23,741 nt of DNA from Gammaproteobacteria bacterium (GCA_016214925.1 JACRMO010000142.1:1-23741), one strand, 5' to 3'; shown: positions 7,944 to 16,101, numbered from the stretch's first letter. The notes: generated by a model from the letters alone, not told the origin. Program-made: numbers and translations.

Positions 7944-8020
7944 GATCGTTATGCGGATCGGAGAACCAATCCGTATGGTGGAGTATTCGGCGGGAAAAGG
8001 CGAGCTGTGTCAGCCGACAG

Positions 8021-9166
8021 TCAGCGGGCGCCCCGTACCTGATAGCCACTCTTGTCTTCGATAGCCTGCAACAGATTGTGATAGGACTTGGCGAAGGCAT
8101 CCACGCCGTCGCTCTCCAATTGCCGGGTGGCGGCGCCGAGATCGATGCCGAGTGCATCCAGTTCCGTCAGCTGCCACAACGCGGTGTCGATATCGGCATC
8201 CAGTGTGGCGGCGATCTGACCATGGTCGTTGAAGGCCGTGAACGTCGCCGGCGGCAGTGTGTTGATGGTATCCGCGCCGATCAGGGTTTCGACATAATGC
8301 AGATCGTTATACGCGGGGTTCTTGGTGCTGGTGCTGGCCCACAGCAGGCGTTGGGTGTGCGCGCCGGCCGCCGCGAGCATTTCGAAGCGCGGGCTGTGGA
8401 AGATATTCTGAAAGCGCTGGTAGGCCAGCTTGCCATTGGCGATGGCGATCTGGCCGAGCAGCGCCTGTGCGCGTGCCGTGAGTTCGGGGATCGCCTGGGC
8501 GATGATCGATTGCAGTTGCCGGTCGATCAGTGCATCGACCCGGCTGACGAAGAAGCTGGCGACCGAGCGGATACCGGCCAGAGGCTGGCCACGGCGCAGG
8601 CGTGCCTCCAGGCCGAGTTGATAGGCATCGACGACGGATTCGTAACGGGCGATGGAAAACAACAACGTAACATTGACGTTGATACCGCGGTCGATCAGGG
8701 CCTCGATGGCCTGCAATCCCGGCTGTGTGCCCGGCACCTTGATGAGCAGGTTGGGTCGTTCGACGCGTTTGAACAGCGCCTCGGCCTCGGCAATGGTGGC
8801 TTCGGCGTCGTAGGCCAGATCCGGTGAGACTTCCAGACTGACCAAGCCGTCGCGCCCGCCCGTCTCGTGGTACAGCGGGGCGAATAAATCCGCGGCGCCG
8901 CGAATATCGTCGATGGCCAGGTCGTAGAACAGATCCTGGGTGGTGGCACGCGGTTGGGCGCGCCGGGCGGCGGCCAGCGCCTCATCATAGTCTCGACTGC
9001 CGGTGATGGCCTGTTCGAAAATGCTGGGATTGCTGGTCAGCCCCGCCAGTCCCTGCTCGGCGATCATGCGCGCCAAGGCACCGGACCGCAGCAGGCCGCG
9101 TTGGATATTGTCGTACCAGATGCTTTGACCGAGCATCTGCACGGCGCGCGAGGGCGATGTCGTCAT
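8021..9166 (-). CDS. tal: Transaldolase
   Basis: Transfers a dihydroxyacetone unit between sugar phosphates in the non-oxidative pentose phosphate pathway. At 381 residues it belongs to the longer transaldolase subfamily (about 360-380 residues), not the ~317-residue TalB type. Evidence: SIWYDNIQRGLL, GLTSNPSIFEQAI, SLEVSPDLAYD, the Schiff-base lysine in NLLIKVPGT, INVNVTLLFS, and RLLWASTSTKNPAYNDLHYVE. AGAGGAAG lies 5 bases before the ATG. It is first in the sugar operon, with pgl 77 bases downstream. Confidence 0.97.
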   Translation of the reverse strand: MTTSPSRAVQMLGQSIWYDNIQRGLLRSGALARMIAEQGLAGLTSNPSIFEQAITGSRDYDEALAAARRAQPRATTQDLFYDLAIDDIRGAADLFAPLYHETGGRDGLVSLEVSPDLAYDAEATIAEAEALFKRVERPNLLIKVPGTQPGLQAIEALIDRGINVNVTLLFSIARYESVVDAYQLGLEARLRRGQPLAGIRSVASFFVSRVDALIDRQLQSIIAQAIPELTARAQALLGQIAIANGKLAYQRFQNIFHSPRFEMLAAAGAHTQRLLWASTSTKNPAYNDLHYVETLIGADTINTLPPATFTAFNDHGQIAATLDADIDTALWQLTELDALGIDLGAATRQLESDGVDAFAKSYHNLLQAIEDKSGYQVRGAR

Positions 9167-9318
9167 ATCGTCTTCCTCTGTTGGAAAACTACCGACCCAA
9201 CTTGGGCGCCTGACGGACTATAGTTAGTTTATAGACCAATTCATGGGGCGAGGGTTCCGGCAGATCCGCGTGGCGGATTACGCTGGGGCTTGGATAAACG
9301 TAAAAGAAGGAGGTTTCT
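9167..9318. promoter_or_regulatory. Divergent intergenic region between tal and the 73-aa gene, with short palindromes
   Basis: This 152-base gap must hold the promoter of the tal operon and that of the plus-strand 73-aa gene. It includes an AT-richer stretch at about 9217-9240 containing TATAGT-like hexamers on both strands. Two short palindromes stand out: CCCAACTTGGG at 9196-9206, and CTATA-N7-TATAG at 9218-9234. I see no convincing -35 element at proper spacing, so promoter positions are not assigned. The palindromes are possible operators only. Confidence 0.35.
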
Positions 9319-9540
9319 ATGTACCTGAGACACACGGGTAGCGGTGATCTGGTCGAGGTCGCCGATGTATCCGCGCTGTTCGATCCCTGCCTGGTGGAGA
9401 TTCGTGGGCGTATCCATGCCGGCGAGGAACTCCAGGATCCGGCGACGTTCGCCAAGACCGAGCTGGTCTTCCCCTCCGGCGAAGGACTGCCACGTTGTTG
9501 GATGGATAGGGCGTACCGCGCAAATTTGAAGATCGCCTGA
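9319..9540 (+). CDS. Small conserved-looking hypothetical protein (73 aa)
   Basis: I do not recognise a named family, though I recall similar short proteins in other purple-sulfur-type Gammaproteobacteria. AAGGAGG lies 6 bases before the ATG, one of the best ribosome-binding sites in the window, so translation is very likely. The protein opens YLRHTGSGDLVEV, contains LFDPCLVEIRGRIHAGEEL and a TELVFPSGEGLPRCWMD segment, with two cysteines and no membrane helix or signal peptide; it is probably a small cytoplasmic protein. It is divergent from the tal operon. No function can be given. Confidence 0.75.
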   Translation: MYLRHTGSGDLVEVADVSALFDPCLVEIRGRIHAGEELQDPATFAKTELVFPSGEGLPRCWMDRAYRANLKIA

Positions 9541-9670
9541 GACGCATCGTGGGATTCATGACGCCGGTCACAGGTTGTAGTTGATCACCATCGCGGTGGG
9601 GGCGGAACCGGGCGCGCAGACTGAAGGTAACTCAGTCGCACGTTGGTCCGGCCCGGTGTTTGCATGGCTA

Positions 9671-9695
9671 CCTGGAACGGACTGCCCGTTCCGGG
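9671..9695 (+). promoter_or_regulatory. Stem-loop directly upstream of the ribosome-binding site of the 46-aa gene
   Basis: GGAACGG (9674-9680) and CCGTTCC (9686-9692) form a perfect 7-bp stem around ACTGC. It extends by a T-G wobble and two further C-G pairs that take in the first bases of the GGGAGGGAG ribosome-binding site (9693-9701). In mRNA this could partly hide the site. There is no T run, so an intrinsic terminator is unlikely. Confidence 0.4.
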
Positions 9696-9703
9696 AGGGA
9701 GCC

Positions 9704-9844
9704 ATGAAACCTGTTTACCGTAATCGCAAGCCCGATCCGCTGGTGTTGCTGGCGCTGCTGGTGGGGTTGGGGGTGGTGGTGACAATGAATCTGCCGACGG
9801 CGCTGCACGTCGCGGCGGAACTGCTGTCGGGCGTGCAGCCCTAG
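9704..9844 (+). CDS. Small single-pass membrane protein (46 aa), unknown function
   Basis: The start ATG 9704 is set by GGGAGGGA 4-5 bases upstream. The frame extends further upstream to ATG 9581, but that part lacks a ribosome-binding site and reads as low-quality sequence. The product has a basic N-terminus (KPVYRNRKPDP), a hydrophobic segment from about residue 13 to 30 (LVLLALLVGLGVVVTM) and a short tail, so it is predicted to be an inner-membrane peptide with cytoplasmic N-terminus. It is convergent with ksgA/uspA; its TAG (9842-9844) shares the palindrome CTAG with the TAG that ends the ksgA frame. No homology recognised. Confidence 0.55.
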   Translation: MKPVYRNRKPDPLVLLALLVGLGVVVTMNLPTALHVAAELLSGVQP

Positions 9845-11055
9845 ATTTCCCCAGATTCCCTCAGATTTCCTCTTCCACCTCGGGGCGGATACGCACCGCC
9901 AGTACGTCGCACGGCGCGCCGTGCAACACGGCATTTGCCGTCGCGCCCAACAGCCGGCCCAGCCCATGGCGACCGTGGCTGCCTATAACGATCAGGTCGA
10001 TGCCCTGTTCTTCCGCGACGCGGATGATCTCCTGCTTGGTCGATCCCAGTTCCACCCATTGACCGATGGTTTCCAGCGCGCCGATCTCCGTGGCGATGCG
10101 CGCCAGCTTGCGCCGCGCCGTGGCCATGATCTGGCTTTCCAGCGCTACATCCTGCGGCAGCACTAGTTCGTTGGCCAGATCGACATGCAGAAATTCCACC
10201 ACATGGATCAGACTCAGGCGGGCACTTTCCGTCTGTGCGAGCGCCGTGGCGCGTGCGAGCACCTGCTCGTGACCGGGGCCGAAATCCAGGGCCACCAGGA
10301 TGTGTCGGTAGTTTGCCATGCGGGTTTCTCCTGAGTGAGTGCGCATCAATCCCGAGCGCGGCGAAGTCCGTGTCATCCAGCACGCCCTTGAGCGTATTGC
10401 GCAAGGTCTTGCGGCGCTGGCCGAAGGCCAGTTGCACGACGCGCGCGAATACCATCTCATCGCGCACGTCAACCGGCGGTGTGCGGTACGGCACCAGACG
10501 CACGAAGGCGGATTCCACCTTGGGCGGCGGGCGGAACGCGCCCGGCCCGATGCTGAACAACGGCTCGACCTTGCAGCGGTATTGCAGCATCACCGACAAC
10601 CGCCCGTAGTGTTCCGTGCCCGGTCCCGCGGCCATGCGTTCGACGACTTCCTTTTGCAGCATGAAGTGCATGTCCTCGATGCAGTCGGCCTGATCGAGCA
10701 GGTGAAACAGCAGCGGCGTGGAAATGTTGTACGGCAGATTGCCGATCACGCGCAGACGTTGCTCGCCGCCGCGCAGGGCGCAGAAATCCGTGCGCAGCGC
10801 GTCGCGGTTGTGCAGTGTGAGTTCGCCCTCGGTGGTGGCGGCCTGCGCGAGCGGCGCCAGCAGATCGCGGTCGAGTTCCACCGCCTGCAACCGACCGCAC
10901 AGTTTCAGCAGCGGCAGCGTGATCGCGCCCTGGCCTGGACCAATTTCGAGCAGGTCCTGCCCGGGTTGCGGCGCGATGGCGGCGAGGATCTTGCGGATGA
11001 TGTTCGCGTCATGCAGAAAATTCTGACCGAAGCGTTTGCGCGGGATATGGCTCAT
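9841..11055 (-). CDS. ksgA: 16S rRNA dimethyladenosine transferase KsgA/RsmA, abnormal C-terminus and no normal stop
   Basis: Dimethylates two adjacent adenines in helix 45 of 16S rRNA. From ATG 11055, overlapping the pdxA stop (ATGA), the family sequence runs to about residue 238: RKRFGQNFLHD, the SAM motif EIGPGQGAITLPLL (37-50), AVELDRDLL, the catalytic NLPYNIS (106-112), HFMLQKEVVERM, RPPPKVESAFVRL and QRRKTLRNTLKG. Homology stops after GID (235-237). The usual final helix (of the type RAExLSxxxFxxLA) is missing in every frame. The frame instead runs on out of phase through all of uspA to a TAG at 9841, giving 404 residues in place of about 260-275. The extra 160 residues are Gly/Arg-rich shadow sequence. 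The catalytic core is intact; whether the long form is made or stable is unknown. Confidence 0.85.
   Translation of the reverse strand: MSHIPRKRFGQNFLHDANIIRKILAAIAPQPGQDLLEIGPGQGAITLPLLKLCGRLQAVELDRDLLAPLAQAATTEGELTLHNRDALRTDFCALRGGEQRLRVIGNLPYNISTPLLFHLLDQADCIEDMHFMLQKEVVERMAAGPGTEHYGRLSVMLQYRCKVEPLFSIGPGAFRPPPKVESAFVRLVPYRTPPVDVRDEMVFARVVQLAFGQRRKTLRNTLKGVLDDTDFAALGIDAHSLRRNPHGKLPTHPGGPGFRPRSRAGARTRHGARTDGKCPPESDPCGGISACRSGQRTSAAAGCSAGKPDHGHGAAQAGAHRHGDRRAGNHRSMGGTGIDQAGDHPRRGRTGHRPDRYRQPRSPWAGPAVGRDGKCRVARRAVRRTGGAYPPRGGRGNLRESGEI
9843..9872. repeat. Short tandem repeat, three 10-base units
   Basis: Three near-identical units of the form AGATT(T)CC.C lie head to tail at 9843-9852, 9853-9862 and 9863-9872. 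They span the stop codons of the 46-aa gene, the ksgA frame and uspA. The first and third units differ by one base; the middle one has a few changes. Probably slippage-derived. Confidence 0.6.
9861..10319 (-). CDS. Universal stress protein, UspA family
   Basis: Single-domain 152-residue Usp. The N-terminal strand YRHILVALDFGPGHEQVLARA is typical, and the C-terminal nucleotide-binding pattern is clear in IDLIVIGSHGRHGLGRLLG followed by TANAVLHGAPCDVLAVRI (G-2x-G-9x-G-S/T class), suggesting an ATP-binding form. The start ATG 10319 is fixed by CAGGAGAAA just upstream. That ribosome-binding site lies where the 3' end of ksgA should be, and the whole uspA gene is overlapped in another frame by the unterminated ksgA frame. 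It is therefore likely to be expressed from the lptD-surA-pdxA-ksgA transcript. Usp proteins act in stress survival, but the specific role here is unknown. Confidence 0.93.
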   Translation of the reverse strand: MANYRHILVALDFGPGHEQVLARATALAQTESARLSLIHVVEFLHVDLANELVLPQDVALESQIMATARRKLARIATEIGALETIGQWVELGSTKQEIIRVAEEQGIDLIVIGSHGRHGLGRLLGATANAVLHGAPCDVLAVRIRPEVEEEI

Positions 11056-12059
11056 GCGGGTGTGCTGCGACTGAGCATGTCGAGCGCGACATCCAGCGCG
11101 GTTATCAGGCTGCCGCTGTCGGCGCGGCCGCTGCCGGCCAGATCCAACGCGGTGCCGTGATCGACCGAGGTGCGGATGATCGGCAGACCGAGGGTGATGT
11201 TTACGGCACGGCCGAAGCCTTTGTATTTCAGCACCGGCAGACCCTGGTCGTGATACATCGCCAGCACCGCGTCGGCGTGATCGAGATACTTCGGCGTGAA
11301 CAGCGTATCGGCCGGTAACGGGCCGAGCAGTTCGGCATCCGCATCGGTATCGGCGCCACGCAACGCTTCCAGCACCGGCGCGATGACGTCGATTTCCTCG
11401 CGACCGAGATGACCACCTTCGCCGGCGTGTGGGTTCAGCCCGCACACCAGGATGCGTGGACGCGCGATGCCGAAGCGTGTGCGCAGGTCGTGAATCAGAA
11501 TGTGCAGCGTGGTCGTGAGCGATGCCGGTGTGATCGCCGCGCTCACCGCCGCCAGCGGCAGATGCGTGGTGGCCAGCGCCACGCGCAAGCCCTCCGTGGC
11601 CAGCATCATCACCACTTGCGGCGTGGCACACCGTTCGGCGAGATATTCGGTGTGACCGCTGAAGGGAATACCGGCGTCGTTGATGATGCCCTTGTGTACC
11701 GGTCCGGTGACCAGCGCGTCGAATTGGCCGTTGCGACAGCCGTCCACGGCGACATCCAGGCAATTCAGCACATAGCGCGCATTGGCGGTGTTCAACTGAC
11801 CGGGCCGCACCGGGGCGTGGGTGGCAACCGCATGCACGATGAGTTGCCCTTTGCGCTGCGGTTGCGCGGACTGCGTTGGATCGAAGCGCATCCAATCGAT
11901 GGCGACGCCGAGTTGCGCGGCGCGTTGCGCGAGTACGTCGGGGTCGGCGACGACCACTACTTCGGCGGGATAGTCACGCTGCGCCAAGCGCACGCACAGA
12001 TCGGGGCCGATGCCGGCCGGTTCGCCGGCCGTGAGTGCGAGACGCGGAACCCGGCTCAT
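11052..12059 (-). CDS. pdxA: 4-hydroxythreonine-4-phosphate dehydrogenase
   Basis: Oxidises 4-phosphohydroxy-L-threonine in the DXP-dependent pyridoxal-phosphate pathway. The length, 335 residues, is normal. Motifs include LALTAGEPAGIGPDL at the N-terminus, ALVTGPVHKGIIN, GIPFSGHTEYLAER, the metal and substrate region CGLNPHAGEGGHLGREE, AVLAMYHDQGLPVLKY and IRTSVDHGTALDLAG. It is 42 bases downstream of surA and overlaps ksgA by 4 bases, the ancestral operon order. One oddity: the family N-terminus usually reads G(E/D)PAGIGPE, and here the last residue is D. Confidence 0.97.
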   Translation of the reverse strand: MSRVPRLALTAGEPAGIGPDLCVRLAQRDYPAEVVVVADPDVLAQRAAQLGVAIDWMRFDPTQSAQPQRKGQLIVHAVATHAPVRPGQLNTANARYVLNCLDVAVDGCRNGQFDALVTGPVHKGIINDAGIPFSGHTEYLAERCATPQVVMMLATEGLRVALATTHLPLAAVSAAITPASLTTTLHILIHDLRTRFGIARPRILVCGLNPHAGEGGHLGREEIDVIAPVLEALRGADTDADAELLGPLPADTLFTPKYLDHADAVLAMYHDQGLPVLKYKGFGRAVNITLGLPIIRTSVDHGTALDLAGSGRADSGSLITALDVALDMLSRSTPA

Positions 12060-12101
12060 GTCAGCGGACGCGAACGGCGATGCCCGCCGCGGCAGACCCG
12101 A

Positions 12102-13391
12102 TCACTCTTCCGTGCGGTATTCGACATAGGCCTCGTCGCGCAACCGCCGCAGCCACAATTGTAACTCCTCGTCGGTTTTGCGCTTGCGGATGAGATCGCG
12201 GGCCTGATTGCGTTTCAACTCGACGGTGCTGTCGTCCTCGCGGCGTTCCAGCACCTGGATGATGTGCCAGCCAAAACGGGTCTCGACGGGTTGGCTGATC
12301 TCGTTCACCTTCAGGGCGTTCATCGCCTCCTCGAATTGCGGCACCAGATCGCCCGGATTCGTCCAGCCGAGATCGCCGCCCTTGGAGGCCGAGACTTTGT
12401 CTTTGGAATGCGAACGCGCCAGCGACGCGAAGTCTTCGCCACCGACCAGACGCTCGCGCAACTGTTCCAGGCGACTGGGCACTTCCGACTCGGGGAGTAA
12501 TTCATCGGCCGTGAGCAGGATGTGTCGGACATGGGTCTGGGTGATGACTTGGCGACCCTCACCCCGCATCTCGATCAATTTGACGATGTGGAAACCGCCG
12601 GCTGCGCGCACCGGATCGGCGATCTCTCCGGCCTTCATACCGTTGATGATTTCCGCCATCACCGTCGGCAGTTGCCCGGCCTTGCGCCAACCCAGGTCGC
12701 CGCCTTGCAGGGCGGTTTGGCCAGCGGACACCGATACCGCGGTGCTCGCGAAATCCGCGCCGCCGCGCAACGCGGCCACAGTCTCATCGGCCTGGCGCTG
12801 GGCCGTGCGGATCTGTTCCGGCGAGGCGCCGTCCGGTACTGCAATCAAGATGTGGCCGAGGTGATATTCCTTCTCGGCGCCGCCCCAGGTCTTCTCATTG
12901 GCCAGCAGGGTGTCGACTTCCTGTTCGGTGACGTTGATACGGTTGCCGACCATCTGCTGATGCAGGCGCGCAATGGCGATCTGATTGCGGATCTCCTCGC
13001 GGAAGGCGTTGAAGTTGTGACCCTCGCGTTCCAGCGTCGCGCGGAATTGGTCGAGGTTCATGTTGTTTTGCTGGGCGATGTTGCGCAGGTTGCTGGTGAG
13101 CGTCTCGTCGTCGACCTGGATGTTGTTGCTCGCCGCCAGTTGCAGTTGCAGCTGATCGACGATGACGCGTTCCAGCACCTGCTGGCGCAGGACCTTTTCG
13201 TCCGGCAGCGCGGTGTTCTGCGCGCGCAGTTGCTCGCGCACGATGTTCAGCTTCGCCTCCAGCTCGCTCTCGAGCACCACGTCGTCGTTGACCACGGCAA
13301 CGATGCGGTTCAGTTCCTCGGCGGCATGGGCGGTGACGGCAGTCAGCAACAGGATGGACAGGGCGAGGCGCTTGAGAATGTGTTTCAACAC
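12102..13391 (-). CDS. surA: Periplasmic chaperone / peptidyl-prolyl isomerase SurA
   Basis: Escorts unfolded outer-membrane proteins, including LptD, across the periplasm. I chose GTG 13391, giving 429 residues (E. coli 428), a signal peptide LKHILKRLALSILLL...TAHA, and an AGG upstream. The frame is open to a TTG at 13409 overlapping the lptD stop, but that lacks a ribosome-binding site. The mature protein starts AEELNRIVAVVNDDVVLESEL. An N-terminal chaperone part is followed by two parvulin (PpiC) domains: one from HLGHILIAVPDGA to GFHIVKLIE, the second from HVRHILLTADELLP to GWHIIQVLERRED, each with a GGDLGW motif. It lies 14 bases after lptD. Confidence 0.97.
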   Translation of the reverse strand: MLKHILKRLALSILLLTAVTAHAAEELNRIVAVVNDDVVLESELEAKLNIVREQLRAQNTALPDEKVLRQQVLERVIVDQLQLQLAASNNIQVDDETLTSNLRNIAQQNNMNLDQFRATLEREGHNFNAFREEIRNQIAIARLHQQMVGNRINVTEQEVDTLLANEKTWGGAEKEYHLGHILIAVPDGASPEQIRTAQRQADETVAALRGGADFASTAVSVSAGQTALQGGDLGWRKAGQLPTVMAEIINGMKAGEIADPVRAAGGFHIVKLIEMRGEGRQVITQTHVRHILLTADELLPESEVPSRLEQLRERLVGGEDFASLARSHSKDKVSASKGGDLGWTNPGDLVPQFEEAMNALKVNEISQPVETRFGWHIIQVLERREDDSTVELKRNQARDLIRKRKTDEELQLWLRRLRDEAYVEYRTEE

Positions 13392-13405
13392 GGCAGTGGA
13401 CCTAA

Positions 13406-16045
13406 TCAATTACGGGGGTAGCCAAGGATACCATTTTCCAGCACGGACTCGATCGGGTCGCCGAGGCTGGTCAGGCCCTTGAGTTCCAGTTGCAGGAGGA
13501 TGGCATCGTTGCGTTCGGCTTGCGGGTCGATATCGGTGTTGCCGATATAGCTGCGACCCAGCACGCGCACGATCCAACAGCAGCTTTCGTATTCCACGCC
13601 CCCCAGACCTTCCAGCAGTTCGTTGTCGGGCAGGGAATAGTTCCAGCGCATGATGCCGTGCCAGCGCGGGGTGAAATGCCACAACGCCGAGGTGTCGACC
13701 TGTTCCAGATCGCCGCTGCGGTAGCGGTAGGCGAAATTCAGCAAGTGACGGTAATCGGGCTGGTATTGCAGGCGCACCGTGCCGAGTTCGGTCTTGGTTT
13801 CGTTGGGGTCCCATTGCAGGCCGGCGCTGGTCTTCCAGGTCTGGGACAGGCGCAGCTCCAACTCGCTCACCAGATTCGAACTGCTCTGTTCCTCCGCCGG
13901 CTGGCCGGGGAGAGTCACCTTGCGGTCGCGGAAATAGAGGATCTCGCCGAGGCTGAAACTCATGTGTTGAGTTCCGGTGACCGGGTCCAAGAGTCGGCTG
14001 GTGGCCGCGAGGGTGAGCTGATTGGCATCGCCCATACGGTCGGCGCCGTTGAAGCGGTTGTCCTCGAACAATTGCGGGAAGCTGAAATCGGTCAGCCCGG
14101 TATCGAACACCGGCAAATCGCTTTGCTCGTCGTAGGGTACATTCAGGTAAAAGGCGCGCGGTTCCAGGGTCTGCATCAGGCCGGTGCCAAACAGACTGAC
14201 ATTGCGATCGAAGAGCAGCCCACTGTCGATGCTGGCAATGGGGGTGCTGCGATCCGGGCTATCCGTGAAGCCGTGGGTGTTGGCGTCGTCGAGATTGTAC
14301 TGGGTATAGCGCCCGCCCACGGCCGGGGTCACATACCAGGCCGCGCCGCCCAGGGGCAGACTTACCTTGGGCAGCAGATCCAGGCGCGTACCGGTGAGTC
14401 GCTCGTCGTGATCGAACTGGACCGCCTCGCTGTCGAGGGTCAGATTCAGGCCATAGGGCTGGGTGCGCGGATTGGCGCTGAACAGCACCTGCGGCAGGCG
14501 CCGGTAGGGTTGATTGCGATCCGGGATGGTGCTGTCGATGGTCTGGAAATCCTGTACCCGCCCGGTCAGGTCCCAGCCCTCGCCGTTATAGGCCGCTTGC
14601 GCGCGGCGCTCCAGATGCGTCGTGCTGCTGACTTCCAGGCTGGTGCCGAGGTCCTCGAAATACTGATCGTCGGAGACTTGCGAGCCAAACACATCGGTAC
14701 GCAGGCGTGGCAACGGGCGACCGGTATGGTCGATGCGCACCAGCGAGCGGTCTTCGTCGTTGTAATCGCTGTCCGAAGGCAGGTATTCCAGGCCGAGTTC
14801 GCCGCTGTTGGTCGGGTTCAGATAGCGGAATTCGCCCTGCATCTGCACGCCGCGCTCGCTCATCAGGCGCGGGGTGATGGTGGCATCGCGGTTCGGCGCG
14901 ATGTTCCAGTAATACGGTAGCGCGAGTTCGGTGCCGGTATTTTGGGTATGCCCGATACGCGGGATCAACAGGCCGCTCTTGCGCCGGTTGTCGATCGGGA
15001 AGCTGATGTAGGGCGTGTACAGCACCGGAACATCGGCCAGTTCCAGCCACACGTTGCGTGCCGTGCCGAAGCCTTCGTCGTGTTTCAAGGTGACGTCGCG
15101 GGCACTTAAGCGCCAAGCCTCGTGACCCTCGTCGCAGGTGCTGTAGGTGGCTTGGTCGAAGCTGCGCAGCACTTTGTTTTCCTGATGCGCGCTTAGCGCT
15201 TCTCCACGCGCATGCCGGCTGGGCACGGCATAGCGCACATCGCTGATGTCGCCCTGGTCGGTAGCGAGTTGCAGCGTCGCCTCGCTGCCGGTGACGCGCA
15301 GGTCGGATTCGTCGAGCCGCACGTTACCCTTGGCATGCACCTGTTGCTTCGCCTCGTTGTAACGGATGCTATCGGCCTGCACACGGCTGCCGGCACGCTC
15401 GATCACGGCATTGCCGGTCAGCACATACACCGGCCCCGGCTCGGTGGCGGCCTGATCGGCGGTCAGCGCGGTGTCGGTCAGTTCGGCTGCGGGCAGTTCG
15501 ACGGTAGCGGGTACGGCGCACAGCGCCCAGGGATCGTAGCGGTCTTCTGGTGTGACCGGCTGTGGTTCGGCGCGCGCGACGGCCTGCGGTTCAGTCGGGG
15601 TTTTCTGTGCCGGCGCGGGTTCAGGTACAGAGGTGACTACGCTGGGTGCCGGGGGAGGTGTCGGCGGGGTCGCGGTGATTTCGTGCGCTTGCACGGGGGA
15701 TTGAGCAGGGGGCTGCGCGGTCGCTTCGGGTTGCACGGCCGCGGCAGGGGGTGTCGCGGTCGTCACCGGAGGTTCCGCAGGCGTTGTAGGTGTTGCCGGT
15801 GTTGCACGGACCGGTGCCGGTGCCGCTGGAACAGGTGCGGTCGGCGGCGTCGGTGCAGTTGCGGGGGCGGGCGTCGGGGTGGGCGACGGGGCGGGCGTGT
15901 CACCCGGTGCGGCGCTGCTACATTGCCAGCCGCCTTGCGCGTTCTGTTGGCACTGCCAGGAAAACCCCGAGCTGTCTTGCGCGGTCGCGGTGGGTGGCAG
16001 GATGAGCCCCGCGATCAACGCGGCGAGCAGAGAGCGTTCAGTCAC
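13406..16045 (-). CDS. lptD: LPS-assembly protein LptD with long Pro/Ala/Thr-rich linker
   Basis: Outer-membrane barrel that, with LptE, inserts lipopolysaccharide into the outer leaflet. The 879 residues exceed E. coli's 784. GTG 16045 is preceded by AAGGAACA. Layout: signal peptide (1-22, ending TATA), a short FSWQCQQN...WQC segment (Cys32, Cys42), a Pro/Ala/Thr-rich stretch (~50-165), the LptA-like jellyroll (~195-330, with YVLTGNAVIERAGSRVQADSI), then the barrel. Cys176 (WALC) and the adjacent pair Cys822-Cys823 (YESCCW) correspond to cysteines forming the inter-domain disulfides of E. coli LptD. The linker is mostly PTP/APA-type repeats and explains most of the extra length. First gene of lptD > surA > pdxA > ksgA > uspA. 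Confidence 0.97.
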   Translation of the reverse strand: MTERSLLAALIAGLILPPTATAQDSSGFSWQCQQNAQGGWQCSSAAPGDTPAPSPTPTPAPATAPTPPTAPVPAAPAPVRATPATPTTPAEPPVTTATPPAAAVQPEATAQPPAQSPVQAHEITATPPTPPPAPSVVTSVPEPAPAQKTPTEPQAVARAEPQPVTPEDRYDPWALCAVPATVELPAAELTDTALTADQAATEPGPVYVLTGNAVIERAGSRVQADSIRYNEAKQQVHAKGNVRLDESDLRVTGSEATLQLATDQGDISDVRYAVPSRHARGEALSAHQENKVLRSFDQATYSTCDEGHEAWRLSARDVTLKHDEGFGTARNVWLELADVPVLYTPYISFPIDNRRKSGLLIPRIGHTQNTGTELALPYYWNIAPNRDATITPRLMSERGVQMQGEFRYLNPTNSGELGLEYLPSDSDYNDEDRSLVRIDHTGRPLPRLRTDVFGSQVSDDQYFEDLGTSLEVSSTTHLERRAQAAYNGEGWDLTGRVQDFQTIDSTIPDRNQPYRRLPQVLFSANPRTQPYGLNLTLDSEAVQFDHDERLTGTRLDLLPKVSLPLGGAAWYVTPAVGGRYTQYNLDDANTHGFTDSPDRSTPIASIDSGLLFDRNVSLFGTGLMQTLEPRAFYLNVPYDEQSDLPVFDTGLTDFSFPQLFEDNRFNGADRMGDANQLTLAATSRLLDPVTGTQHMSFSLGEILYFRDRKVTLPGQPAEEQSSSNLVSELELRLSQTWKTSAGLQWDPNETKTELGTVRLQYQPDYRHLLNFAYRYRSGDLEQVDTSALWHFTPRWHGIMRWNYSLPDNELLEGLGGVEYESCCWIVRVLGRSYIGNTDIDPQAERNDAILLQLELKGLTSLGDPIESVLENGILGYPRN

Positions 16046-16101
16046 TGTGATGTGTTCCTTGCGAGGCGTCGTGTGGCCTGGTCATGTGCCATGCCGGGGG
16101 C

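Noticed and set aside
9581..9703. Upstream extension of the 46-residue membrane protein to ATG 9581
   Set aside because: It lacks a ribosome-binding site and would bury the strong GGGAGGGA site before ATG 9704 inside the gene.
12522..13421. 299-codon plus-strand open frame over surA
   Set aside because: Antisense shadow of surA with low-complexity hydrophobic content and no start signal.
13490..14920. 476-codon plus-strand open frame over lptD
   Set aside because: Long only because of third-position GC bias; its sequence is repetitive Val/Ala/Gly/Gln with no domain, while lptD on the other strand is unmistakable.
15550..15896. Frameshift in the Pro/Thr-rich part of lptD
   Set aside because: The frame is open and continuous from the signal peptide into the jellyroll domain, and the cysteine order is kept, so it reads as a real linker.
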